From positions 1,054,001 through 1,118,000 of the forward strand of contig NZ_CP042429.1 in NCBI RefSeq assembly GCF_007970465.1: a stretch of 64,000 bases of DNA. The letters are read 5' to 3'. Both the position numbers and the translations under genes were made by a program. The DNA is from Corynebacterium nuruki S6-4. GTDB lineage: Bacteria > Actinomycetota > Actinomycetes > Mycobacteriales > Mycobacteriaceae. Shown here piece after piece: positions 12,188 to 20,832 of this stretch; the first letter of the stretch is position 1, and each line of letters opens with the position of its first letter. The notes beneath the pieces are model-generated. The model saw only the letters and a list, made by a program, of their open reading frames with translations. It was not told the DNA's origin and did no database searches.

Positions 12188-12924
12188 ACGGCGCCCTGGT
12201 CATCGACACCGACGGGGGCGTGGACGATGTCCTCGCCTGCCTCACCGCCGAGCACAGCCACCCCCGCACACTCGTCACGACGGTGGGCGGCAATGTCTCA
12301 GCCGCCCAGGCGGCGCAGAACATCGCGCAGTTCACCGCACTCCCGGTCGCCGTCGGGGTCGATCCACCGGACCGGGTTCCGGGGTACCGGCACGGCACCG
12401 ACGGCGTCAACGGCTGCTCGGACGGGGTGCGCAGGCGGGTCGACGAGGACGCGGTCGGCGTTCTGCGCGGGGCACTGCAGGATCCGCGCACCACTGTCGC
12501 GGCGCTCGGTCCACTGACCAACGTCGCCGCGGCCGCCGGAACCCTCGCCCCCGGGGATCTGCGCGCCAGGGTCCTGGCACTGGGCGGAATCATGGACTGC
12601 CCACCGGGACTGCAGGACACCAACGTCGCCGCCGATGTGACGGCCGCGCGGTTCACGGCGTCCCGCATCCCGCAGTTCACCTGGCTGGGGCTCCGGGACG
12701 CCGCGGAGCGGACCAGGACCCCGCTGACGACTGTTGCGGCGTCCGGCGCGGCGGAGCTGGCCCGCGCTGTCGCGCAGCGCACCGCGGCGGCGTGGGGCAC
12801 GGTATGGGGCGGACAGGACGCCGCGTTCTACGACGTCGCCGTCGTCTGCGCCGCACTCGGCGTCACGGACGCCGCGGCGGTCCGCGGTGCCGTCTCGGCG
12901 GCACTGGACGCCGTGTCCGTCTGA
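12184..12924 (+). CDS. Nucleoside hydrolase-like protein
   Basis: A 246-residue member of the inosine-uridine nucleoside hydrolase fold. The GTG at 12184 overlaps the TGA of the nitroreductase gene (GTGA). The calcium-binding N-terminal motif is present as DTDGGVDDV, and ALGPLTNVAAA and ALGGIMD are family blocks. It is shorter than the usual 310 residues, and the C-terminal active-site region normally reading HDP is replaced by FYDVAV, so the conserved histidine is missing. It may cleave an unusual nucleoside or ribosyl compound, or have reduced activity. A canonical nucleoside hydrolase is encoded at 28092. Confidence 0.8.
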   Translation: MNGALVIDTDGGVDDVLACLTAEHSHPRTLVTTVGGNVSAAQAAQNIAQFTALPVAVGVDPPDRVPGYRHGTDGVNGCSDGVRRRVDEDAVGVLRGALQDPRTTVAALGPLTNVAAAAGTLAPGDLRARVLALGGIMDCPPGLQDTNVAADVTAARFTASRIPQFTWLGLRDAAERTRTPLTTVAASGAAELARAVAQRTAAAWGTVWGGQDAAFYDVAVVCAALGVTDAAAVRGAVSAALDAVSV

Positions 12925-13083
12925 CCCGCAGACGCGCCGCGGTACGCGGCGGCCGGGCGGGTGTGCGGCAACAGGTCTCGACCGGTGGCCGTGAACCGGG
13001 TCGTCCCCCCGGGGTGCCGGTGTGCGTGACTGCACACCCCAACTAATGTGACACGTCAACTACTTCGGCGTAGAGTGAAACCC

Positions 13084-14175
13084 ATGAGCAGCGACGACAC
13101 CACCTGGCCGGACACCTCCGACATCACCTCCCTCACCCCCGACAACGATCCGAACCTGCCGCTGAAGAAGCTCGGCTTCCTGACCATCGGCACCTTCGAT
13201 CCGGCCGACCCCGCCACCGGGATCACCGACACCCTCGACCTCATCAGCTACGGCGAGGAACTCGGTTTCGACAGCGCCTGGCTGCGCAACCGGCACATGC
13301 AGTACGGCATCACCTCCCCGATGACCGTCATCGCCGCCGCCTCCCAGCGCACCGACCGCATCAGCCTCGGCACCGCCGTCACCCCGCTCGGCCCGGAGAA
13401 CCCGCTGCGCCTCGCGGAGGACATGGCCACCGTCGACATCCTCTCCGGCGGACGCCTCAACCCCGGCGTCTCCGTCGGCACCCCGATGCGCTTCGACGGC
13501 TGGAAGGACGCCCTCTACCCGGACACCGCCGAGGCCGAGGACTTCTCCAAGCGCCGGGTCGAGCGACTCGTGGAGAACCTGCGCGGCGACGAGGTCGGCC
13601 ACTTCCCCGCCGTCGAGAACGCCGAGGACTTCGCCAACGTCGTCCAACCGCACGCCCCCGGCCTGGTCAACCGGCTCTGGTACGGGGCCGGGTCGCGCGG
13701 CTCCACACAGTGGACCGCGGAGCACGGCCTCAACCTGCTGACCTCCTCGGTCATCTCCGCCGAGGTCAGCGACGACTTCGACGTCAACCAGCGCTCCCAG
13801 ATCGACCTGTACCGGCAGCACTGGACCGATCTCCTCGGCGGGACGCCCCGGGTCTCCCAGGGACTCGTGGTCATCCCCACCGACCACGCCACCGCCGACC
13901 AGAAGGCCCGGTACGAGGCCTATGTCGAACACCGCCGCACCGTCGGCGTGGGCCGCATCCAGTCCTTCGGACCGAAGAAGATGATCACCGCCCCCGACCT
14001 CATCGGCACCTCCGACGAGATCGCCGAACAGCTCATCGGACTCGCCGCGTTCCGGGCCGTCGAGGAGGTCGCCTTCGCGCTCCCCTTCACCTTCGAGGGG
14101 CCGGACTACCGGCAGATTCTCGCCGACATCGCCGGTGAACTCGCCCCGAAGCTCGGCTGGGCGCCGCAGGCCTGA
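13084..14175 (+). CDS. LLM-class flavin-dependent oxidoreductase (luciferase-like)
   Basis: A 363-residue bacterial-luciferase-like monooxygenase. The frame is open from 13048, but ATG 13084 gives the natural N-terminus. Family features are LKKLGFLTIGTFDP at the first strand, GEELGFDSAWLRNRH, ISLGTAVTPLGPENPLRLAE and the LSGGRLNPGVSVG block, all part of the TIM-barrel F420/FMN-binding face. The C-terminal GTSDEIAEQLIGL helix is typical. These enzymes oxidise small organic molecules with reduced flavin or F420. The gene stands alone, facing the convergent AAA protein gene, so context gives no substrate. Confidence 0.88.
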   Translation: MSSDDTTWPDTSDITSLTPDNDPNLPLKKLGFLTIGTFDPADPATGITDTLDLISYGEELGFDSAWLRNRHMQYGITSPMTVIAAASQRTDRISLGTAVTPLGPENPLRLAEDMATVDILSGGRLNPGVSVGTPMRFDGWKDALYPDTAEAEDFSKRRVERLVENLRGDEVGHFPAVENAEDFANVVQPHAPGLVNRLWYGAGSRGSTQWTAEHGLNLLTSSVISAEVSDDFDVNQRSQIDLYRQHWTDLLGGTPRVSQGLVVIPTDHATADQKARYEAYVEHRRTVGVGRIQSFGPKKMITAPDLIGTSDEIAEQLIGLAAFRAVEEVAFALPFTFEGPDYRQILADIAGELAPKLGWAPQA

Positions 14176-14236
14176 CCGCCGCCCCGAGCGTGCCGGGAAC
14201 GTCTCCGGCACGGGCCCGGATCCCGCCCGGTCGTGA

Positions 14237-17200
14237 TCACTCCGGCAGCGTGACCAGCAGGGCGTCCGGAATTCTCGTCATGTCCGGCCCGGTGACGCGG
14301 TTGGTCACCACGTAGTCCTTCTGCGCGGACTCGATCCGCTCCGCGAACGTCCGCGCCCACCGGCCGTTCGACTGCTCCGCCGCGGGCAGCGCCGCATACC
14401 GCCGGGCGGCCTCGGACACGACCAGGTCAGCGGAGTAGTCCCACCGGTCGCCGAGGTGGAGCACCACCATCTGCCCGACCTCGTCCGGGGTGTAGTCCGG
14501 GAATTCGATGCTCTCCGGGATCCGGGAGCGCAGTCCCGGGTTCGCGCCGAGGAAGGTGTCCATCTCGGCGGTGTAACCGGCGAAGATCGCCACGAACTTC
14601 CCCCGGTCGTTCTCCAGCCGGGTCATCAGCGCCTCAATCGCGTCGCCCCCGAAATCATTCGGCGATTCCGGCTTGTGCAGCTGGTACGCCTCGTCGACGA
14701 ACAGCACACCACCCATCGCCTCGTCGAGGACGCGGGTGGTCTGCTTCTCGGTGTGTCCGATCCAGGACCCGACGAGGTCACTGCGGTCCACCTCCTTCAC
14801 CGTGGGACTGTCGAGGATGCCGAGTTCGTGGAAGAGGCGTCCGATGATGCGGGCGACGGTGGTCTTGCCCGTCCCCGGATTCCCGGTGAAGGTCATGTGG
14901 TAGTTCGGGCGGGACGTCGTTCCGCCGGCCCGGGTCTGCTCCCGGTCGAAGGTCACCCGGTTGACGAGCTGACGCACCCACTCCTTGACCGGGGCAAGTC
15001 CGAGCATCCCGTCGAGTTCGGCGAGGATGCCGGCGACGGCGGCGTCCTGCTGCGCGGTGTCCCCGCCGGTGAGGGTGTGGACGTCTTCATCGAGGATCGT
15101 CATGAGCTCGGTGACCCCCGGGTCCTCGATCCGGTCGATCCGGCGGTTCGCCACCTTCACCAGACTGTCGTTGAAGTTGCGGGCCCACCGGGCGTTGCTT
15201 TCGTCGGCCGAGGTCGCGTACTTCCGGCCGATGGCGCGGCGGTAGAGGTCCTCGTCGACGAGGTAGTCCCGGTCACACAGGTCCCGGTAACCGATCTCCG
15301 CGATCTCGTCGACGGAATAGTCCTCGAAGTCGACCCGGTTCGGGACGCGGGAGACCAGCCCGGGGTTCATGCCGAGGAAATCCTGCATCCGGTCGGTGTA
15401 GCCGGCGAAGATGACCATGATGTCGGCCCGGTGCTTCTCCATGTAGTCCAGCAGCGTGTCCACCGCTTCCTGGCCGAACTCGTTGTTATTGTCCTGGTAC
15501 AGCGTGTACGCCTCATCGATGAACAGGACGCCACCGCGGGCCTTCTCCAGGACGCTCTTCGTCTTGATCGCCGACTGGCCCAGGCCCATGCCGACGAGGT
15601 CACTGCGGCCGACCTCGACGAAGATGTCCTTCTCGACCGCACCCGCGTTGTACAGGGCCTTCCCCAGCAGTCGGGCGACGGTCGTCTTGCCGGTCCCGGG
15701 ATTGCCGAGGAACAAGCTGTGCAGCGTCGTCTGCTGCACCTTGAGTCCCTGGTCCTGGCGCCGTTTCCGGGCCCGGGCCTCCCGGATGATGTCCTGCACA
15801 TGGGTCTTCGCCGATGCCAGACCGGTCATCGCCATGAGCATCGCCACCGGATCTGCCTGGTCATCCGGATCAGCGGGGTCTGCCGGATCAGCCGATCGGG
15901 CGGAGCCGCCCGCCGGACCGCCGTCACCGGCTGACCGCGTCACCGGGTCCTCCTGCGGATCCTCTCCGTCGTCGCCCGGTCCCGCCCCCGCGGTCCCGGG
16001 CAGCGAGGTCCGGGCGGCGAGATAGGTCTCCTCGTCCGCGACGGTCACCGCATCGCCCGCGACCTCGGCCGTCCCGCCGTCACCGGTGAAGGCGAGGACG
16101 GCACCGTCGTCCGGGCACGAGTAGTCGGCGATCCGGATCGTCCCGCCGTCCGCCGCCTTCAGTTCGGTGTAGCCGGCGTCGGTGGTGACGGCCGCCAGAT
16201 CCACTGTCGCGGTCCCCGCGGCCGTCACCGTCCGCATGGCGCAGTCGTTCGGCATCATCGTCAGGCGTCCCGTCCCGGTGACCGTCGCCGAGCCGTGGGC
16301 GAACAGGGCCATGGCTCCACCGGAGTGCAGCGTCACCGTGCTGCTGCCCTCGGCGGACACCCAGCCGAGGAAGCAGTTGTCGGCCTCGACGGCACCGTTT
16401 CCCGACACGACCGTCTCGCCCTGCTGCGCGGTCGGCGACGCAGGGACCCGGCACCCGGTCATCCGGAGCATTCCCGCCACATACAGTGCCGGAATGTCGG
16501 AGTCCCGTGGTGTGTCGACGATGACGTCGGTCGCGGTCATCACCGTTCCCGCCGGCACATTGATGCCGTTGTATCCGGTCGCGGGGACCACGGTGAGGGC
16601 GGCGAGAGTGGCGGACCGTCCCGCCACGACCGACAGGGTGCCGTGGACCACCGTATCCTCGGGTCTCCCCCGGCCGACGAGACTGATGTCGAGGGCCAGC
16701 AACCGGCCGTCGAGGTCGTCGAGGAAGTAGTCCCCCGGCTCGAGCACGACCGTGTCTCCGACGCACAGTCCCGGGAGTACTGCCCCGGTGAAGTTCCGGT
16801 TGTCCGACTGCCGCCACACGACCTCCTTCGGCCCCGGGGCCGGCTCCGGTTCCGCCGGCCGGTCCAGGTCGGTCACCTCCACCACGGGGCTGGCGGTCCG
16901 GACCATGCCCCGTCCCTTCGTCAGGACCCGGAGCGTCCCGCCACCGTTGACCCGGACCTGGCCGACCTCCAGGAAACCGTCGTCGCACAGGACCTCCCCC
17001 GGACCCGTGGCCAGCGTCATCCGCTCGACCCGGCAGGTGGATTCACCGGTGAGGAAGAAGGCACGCTGCTTCTCCTCGGAGAGGAAGGTCATCTCGCCGG
17101 ACGCCTCGATCACGCCGCGTCCGTCACCGGCGATGAATTTCGCCCGGCAGTCCCTGAAAAACGCTTTCGCCGCGTTCACGGTCACCACGGTCAGGTCGCT

Positions 17201-17638
17201 GCCGAGGGCCTGCAGCTGTCCCCCGTTCTCCACCGCGACCGCGGCGGCCTGTCCCTCACCGGACACCACGGTTCCGGTGAGCGCTACGCGGCCGGCGGCG
17301 CAGTAGACCGCCGGATAGGTCCCTGAAGGCTCCCCGACAACCCGGCAGTTGAGCAGTTCCACCCCGGTCCCGGAGGCATCGACGTACACCGCGTTCTTGT
17401 ACGGCGGGGCGGCCAGGGTCACGTTCCCGACGCGGTTGGCCCCCGCCGACTCGATGGTCCCCCGCAGCACCGTGCGCGACGGGTCACCGGTCCCCGTGAT
17501 GGTGATGCCCCGGATCGTGATATGGCCGCAGTCGTACACCCCCTCGTCGAGAATGAGCTCGTCGCCGATGGTGCAGCCGTTGAGCGCGTCCCCGAACGAG
17601 CGCTTCATGAAGCCTCTGCCTACGCGGATCTTCGTCAC
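14237..17638 (-). CDS. Large protein with duplicated beta-helix half and two CbbX/SpoVK-type AAA+ ATPase domains
   Basis: A 1133-residue protein. The GTG at 17636-17638 has a good AGGA site and begins the natural N-terminus, although the frame is open to 17779. Residues about 1-590 are right-handed beta-helix sequence in two similar modules (from about 10 and from about 272), each opening with a GDELILDEGVY- or GDTVVLEPGDY-like block. A proline/acidic linker precedes AAA+ domain 1 (GNPGTGKTT near 643, VLFIDEAY near 702) and AAA+ domain 2 (GNPGTGKTT near 917, VLFVDEAY near 976). Both AAA domains are of the CbbX/EccA/SpoVK type, which remodel protein complexes. No ESX secretion genes are nearby. 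The combination suggests a scaffold or recognition half coupled to a remodelling motor; the function is unknown. Confidence 0.85.
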   Translation of the reverse strand: MTKIRVGRGFMKRSFGDALNGCTIGDELILDEGVYDCGHITIRGITITGTGDPSRTVLRGTIESAGANRVGNVTLAAPPYKNAVYVDASGTGVELLNCRVVGEPSGTYPAVYCAAGRVALTGTVVSGEGQAAAVAVENGGQLQALGSDLTVVTVNAAKAFFRDCRAKFIAGDGRGVIEASGEMTFLSEEKQRAFFLTGESTCRVERMTLATGPGEVLCDDGFLEVGQVRVNGGGTLRVLTKGRGMVRTASPVVEVTDLDRPAEPEPAPGPKEVVWRQSDNRNFTGAVLPGLCVGDTVVLEPGDYFLDDLDGRLLALDISLVGRGRPEDTVVHGTLSVVAGRSATLAALTVVPATGYNGINVPAGTVMTATDVIVDTPRDSDIPALYVAGMLRMTGCRVPASPTAQQGETVVSGNGAVEADNCFLGWVSAEGSSTVTLHSGGAMALFAHGSATVTGTGRLTMMPNDCAMRTVTAAGTATVDLAAVTTDAGYTELKAADGGTIRIADYSCPDDGAVLAFTGDGGTAEVAGDAVTVADEETYLAARTSLPGTAGAGPGDDGEDPQEDPVTRSAGDGGPAGGSARSADPADPADPDDQADPVAMLMAMTGLASAKTHVQDIIREARARKRRQDQGLKVQQTTLHSLFLGNPGTGKTTVARLLGKALYNAGAVEKDIFVEVGRSDLVGMGLGQSAIKTKSVLEKARGGVLFIDEAYTLYQDNNNEFGQEAVDTLLDYMEKHRADIMVIFAGYTDRMQDFLGMNPGLVSRVPNRVDFEDYSVDEIAEIGYRDLCDRDYLVDEDLYRRAIGRKYATSADESNARWARNFNDSLVKVANRRIDRIEDPGVTELMTILDEDVHTLTGGDTAQQDAAVAGILAELDGMLGLAPVKEWVRQLVNRVTFDREQTRAGGTTSRPNYHMTFTGNPGTGKTTVARIIGRLFHELGILDSPTVKEVDRSDLVGSWIGHTEKQTTRVLDEAMGGVLFVDEAYQLHKPESPNDFGGDAIEALMTRLENDRGKFVAIFAGYTAEMDTFLGANPGLRSRIPESIEFPDYTPDEVGQMVVLHLGDRWDYSADLVVSEAARRYAALPAAEQSNGRWARTFAERIESAQKDYVVTNRVTGPDMTRIPDALLVTLPE

Positions 17639-17809
17639 GTCTTCCTGTCCTTTCCCACGTCCGTCAGCAGTTCCTGAGGTTACTCCGGAGCCGCACGCTG
17701 TCAGGCCGTCGACGGGGACTCGTCCCCGATCCGCAAGCCCCGCCGACGCGACCCGGGCCCGCCCGACCCGGTCCGGCACCCCGCGTCCCGGCTGCTACGC
17801 TGCACAGAC

Positions 17810-19591
17810 ATGGTTGACGGTGACAGGAACAGCAACGGTCGCGGCAACGGACCCGGCGATGACCTGCGGAGACTTCTCCGGGACCTGGACGGCGCCGGCT
17901 ACGGCGGCTACCGGCGGCTCACCGGGAGGACCTTCGGCATCGGCGGTCCGCGCGACGGGATCACGCTGCGCCCCGTCCATGTCCAGGCCGATCCCTTCGC
18001 CCCGCCGTCGCAGGTGGAGGTCACCGTCCCCGGTGACCTCACCGGTATCGACCCGGCACTGCTCGGCACCGGTCCCGCCGGTGATGTCCCGGTCCGCGAC
18101 CACCTGACCCGCCGGATCGCCGGGGCCCTCGACCGGCACCGCACCCACGGCGGCAAGTCCACCGGCTTCCTCAGCATCGACACCCCCGGTCAGGAGGTCC
18201 TCGACCGGGCGGCCGTCACCGTCGACGGCGACCTGCTCCGCATCCGGTTCGAGGCCGCGCTCCCCGCCCAGGGCCGGCGGATCCGCGGCCGGGCGGCCGC
18301 CGACCTGCTGTGCGACCTGCTCCCCGACGTCATCGGGGACGCCCTGCTCGATCTCTCCGGGGACCAGCTCGCCGACCTCACCGCCCGGGTGGAGCTGTGG
18401 CGTGACCAGGAGGACCTGCGTGCCCGGCTGCCTGAACTCGGCCTCGTCGGCTTCCTCGCCGACGGCTCCGTCCTGCCGCGTGCGGCGGGGAACTCGCAGC
18501 GGCCGTTGTCCGGTGCCCTCCCCCTCACGGCACCGGATTCGCTGCGCCGGACCGTCAACCTCAGCTCCGGCCGGGTGGTCAGCGGGCTGGGTGTCCCGCA
18601 GGGGGTGACCCTCATCGCCGGTGGCGGGTACCACGGCAAGTCCACACTGCTCAACGCCCTGCAGCGCGGGGTGTACAACCACATTCCCGGCGACGGCCGC
18701 GAGCTGGCGGTCACCGTCGGGGATGCGACGGCACTGCGCGCCGAAGACGGCCGCGCGGTGACCGGGGTGGACATCTCCGCCTTCCTCCACGATCTTCCCG
18801 GACAGACCGCCGGCACCGACACCCGCTGTTTCACCACGACGAACGCGTCCGGGTCGACCTCGCAGGCCGCCGGGCTGGTCGAGGCGCTCGAAGCGGGGGC
18901 GGGTGCCCTGCTCATCGACGAGGACACCTCCGCGACCAACTTCATGATCCGGGACGCCCGGATGCGCGCCCTCGTCCCCGCGGACAAGGAACCGATCACT
19001 CCGCTGGTCGACCGGGTCCGCTCCCTGTGGCACGACCACGGGATCTCGACCGTGCTGGTCGCCGGTGGTTCGGGCGCCTTCCTCGATGTCGTGGACACGG
19101 TGATCATCATGGACGCCTACCGGCCGGTGGACGCCACCGCCCGGGCGCGTGACCTCGCCGAACCGGTACCGGATGACCTCGGTGCGGTCCGGCTCCCCGC
19201 GCCCCGCAGCCCGGTGGGCGGACTGTTCCGGACCGGCACCGGCGGTGGCGGCAGGGGCCACCGGGGTGGCCGGGGTCCGGCTGCCCGCGGTGGGAAGAAA
19301 CCGCGGCCGCCCCAGGCGAAGGGGCTGCACAGCATCCGCGTCGGTGACGGCGACATCGACCTGTCCGCGCTCCCCCAGCTCGTCGACCCGTCGCAGACGA
19401 ACGCGGTCGCCGCGGCCCTCACCCGGCTCGACGGGCACGGGCCGCTGCGCGGGCAGGTGGAGCGTGCGCTGGCGGATCTGGCGTCCGATGTGGCGTCCGG
19501 CCGCAGTGACCGGCCGTGGCGACTGGCGCGGCCCCGGGTGGCCGAGGTCGCCGCGGCGGTCAACCGTTACCGGGAACTACGCCTGCGGTGA
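17810..19591 (+). CDS. ABC_ATPase-domain P-loop protein
   Basis: A 593-residue soluble protein of the predicted ABC-class ATPase family (ABC_ATPase, DUF family of isolated ABC ATPases). The nucleotide-binding loop is the family's variant GGGYHGKSTLL near residue 271. Downstream are the FTTTNASGSTSQAAGLVEAL block, which corresponds to the signature region, and GALLIDEDTSATN, which is the Walker B. The N-terminal 200 residues contain the HVQADPFAPPS motif of the family. The C-terminus has a Gly/Arg-rich linker (about 465-500) before a small helical end. The biological role of the family is not established. It is divergent from the beta-helix/AAA gene over 171 bases and its 3' end overlaps the convergent benE by 25 bases. 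Confidence 0.85.
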   Translation: MVDGDRNSNGRGNGPGDDLRRLLRDLDGAGYGGYRRLTGRTFGIGGPRDGITLRPVHVQADPFAPPSQVEVTVPGDLTGIDPALLGTGPAGDVPVRDHLTRRIAGALDRHRTHGGKSTGFLSIDTPGQEVLDRAAVTVDGDLLRIRFEAALPAQGRRIRGRAAADLLCDLLPDVIGDALLDLSGDQLADLTARVELWRDQEDLRARLPELGLVGFLADGSVLPRAAGNSQRPLSGALPLTAPDSLRRTVNLSSGRVVSGLGVPQGVTLIAGGGYHGKSTLLNALQRGVYNHIPGDGRELAVTVGDATALRAEDGRAVTGVDISAFLHDLPGQTAGTDTRCFTTTNASGSTSQAAGLVEALEAGAGALLIDEDTSATNFMIRDARMRALVPADKEPITPLVDRVRSLWHDHGISTVLVAGGSGAFLDVVDTVIIMDAYRPVDATARARDLAEPVPDDLGAVRLPAPRSPVGGLFRTGTGGGGRGHRGGRGPAARGGKKPRPPQAKGLHSIRVGDGDIDLSALPQLVDPSQTNAVAAALTRLDGHGPLRGQVERALADLASDVASGRSDRPWRLARPRVAEVAAAVNRYRELRLR

Positions 19592-20799
19592 TCCGGCGCT
19601 GATCCGGCACGGCGTGCCTCTGCCCAGCGGAACAGCACGGTGACGACCACCCCGGCGACCAGCGCCCAGAACGCGGCACCGATGCCGAGGAATGTCGCCC
19701 CCGAGGCCGCCACCAGGAACGTCACCGCGGCGGGCAGGCGCAGCCGCGCGTCGGCCCACGCCCCCTGCACCGCACCGGTGAAGGCGCCGAGGAGTGCGAC
19801 GCCGGCGACCGCGGCGAGCAGCCCCGCCGGGGCGGAGGCGGCGAGTGCCACGACCGCCGCGGCGGAGACCGCGAGCACCAGGTAGGTCGAGCCGCTCCAG
19901 ACCGCGTTGCGCCACCGGAGGTTCTTCGCCACCCCGGTCTCCGGGGCGGCGGACAGGGCCGCGGAGATGGCCGCGAGGTTGACCGAGCTGCCGCCGAACG
20001 GGGCGACGACCGCACTGCCCAGCCCCGTGGTCACCAGTGCGTCACGCCAGGGGGTGGCGTAGCCGTAACTCTTGAGCACGGCGACACCCGGCAGGTTCTG
20101 GGAGGCCATCGTCACCACGTACAGCGGCAGCGCGATACCGACCACCGCCCCGGCGCTGAAGCCGGGTGCGGTGAGTTCGAGGGACGGGAGCATCGCCGCG
20201 GTATCCACCGTGGCGGCATCGTCGACGACCAGGTGCACGGCGATCACCACCCCGGCGACGAGGAAGGTCAGCGGCACCGCCCACCGCGGCAGGAACAGGG
20301 TGCCGACCAGCCACACCACCAGTACGGGGATCACGGCCCCAGGCGATTCCTCCAGTCCGGTCACCGCCTTCATGCACAGCGGCAGCAGCACGCCGGCCAG
20401 CATCGCCTGGGCGACGGGGGTGGGGATGGCGGACGCCACCCGCCCGAGCGCCGGCCACAGTCCGGACAGGACCAGGAGTACGGCGCAGACGAGGAAGGCC
20501 CCGACGGCGTCCCCGAAGCTGTCGGCGGAGGCCCCGGCGGTGCCGAGGATCGCCCCGCCGGGGGTCGACCAGGCGGTGGTGACCGGGACGCGGTGCCGCA
20601 GCGCGAGCCAGAGGGTGCTGGCCCCCACCACCACACACAGGCCGAGCAGTCCGCTGGCGGCCTGGTCGTCGGTGGCGCCGACCGCGCGCAGCCCGGTGAG
20701 GATCACGACGAAGGAACTGGTGAACCCGACGAGGGCGGTGACGATGCCGGCTGCGGCGGACGACGTGACGGACGCAGAAGCGGGACCTGTATGTGACAC
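19567..20799 (-). CDS. benE: BenE family benzoate/H+ symporter-like membrane transporter
   Basis: A 410-residue polytopic membrane protein with about 12 hydrophobic segments and the BenE motif set (GIVTALVGFTSSFVVIL near the start, VPVTTAWSTPGGAIL, and FGGSSVNLAAISAAL in the middle). BenE proteins are proton-coupled aromatic acid importers. No benzoate catabolism genes are in the window, so the substrate may differ. The GTG start (20797-20799) lies within an 11-bp-arm hairpin. It follows the butanediol dehydrogenase-like gene by 33 bases on the same strand, so the two are probably cotranscribed. Confidence 0.87.
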   Translation of the reverse strand: MSHTGPASASVTSSAAAGIVTALVGFTSSFVVILTGLRAVGATDDQAASGLLGLCVVVGASTLWLALRHRVPVTTAWSTPGGAILGTAGASADSFGDAVGAFLVCAVLLVLSGLWPALGRVASAIPTPVAQAMLAGVLLPLCMKAVTGLEESPGAVIPVLVVWLVGTLFLPRWAVPLTFLVAGVVIAVHLVVDDAATVDTAAMLPSLELTAPGFSAGAVVGIALPLYVVTMASQNLPGVAVLKSYGYATPWRDALVTTGLGSAVVAPFGGSSVNLAAISAALSAAPETGVAKNLRWRNAVWSGSTYLVLAVSAAAVVALAASAPAGLLAAVAGVALLGAFTGAVQGAWADARLRLPAAVTFLVAASGATFLGIGAAFWALVAGVVVTVLFRWAEARRAGSAPDHRRRSSR

Positions 20800-20808
20800 A
20801 GGTCCCGC
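20780..20808 (-). promoter_or_regulatory. Hairpin over the benE start codon
   Basis: The arms GCGGGACCTGT (20780-20790) and ACAGGTCCCGC (20798-20808) are perfectly complementary with a 7-base loop. In the mRNA the structure spans the GTG start codon and the first codons of benE, and no clear Shine-Dalgarno is present upstream. It may limit translation unless ribosomes arrive from the upstream gene, or act as a weak intercistronic terminator. Confidence 0.5.
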
Positions 20809-20832
20809 ATACTAGTCGGTCAGGTCAGACGG

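Noticed and set aside
14237..17638. ESX/type VII secretion EccA assignment for the AAA+ protein
   Set aside because: AAA+ domains are of the same broad class, but there are two in tandem, the N-terminal half is beta-helix and not TPR, and no WXG100, EccB, EccC or EccD genes are near.
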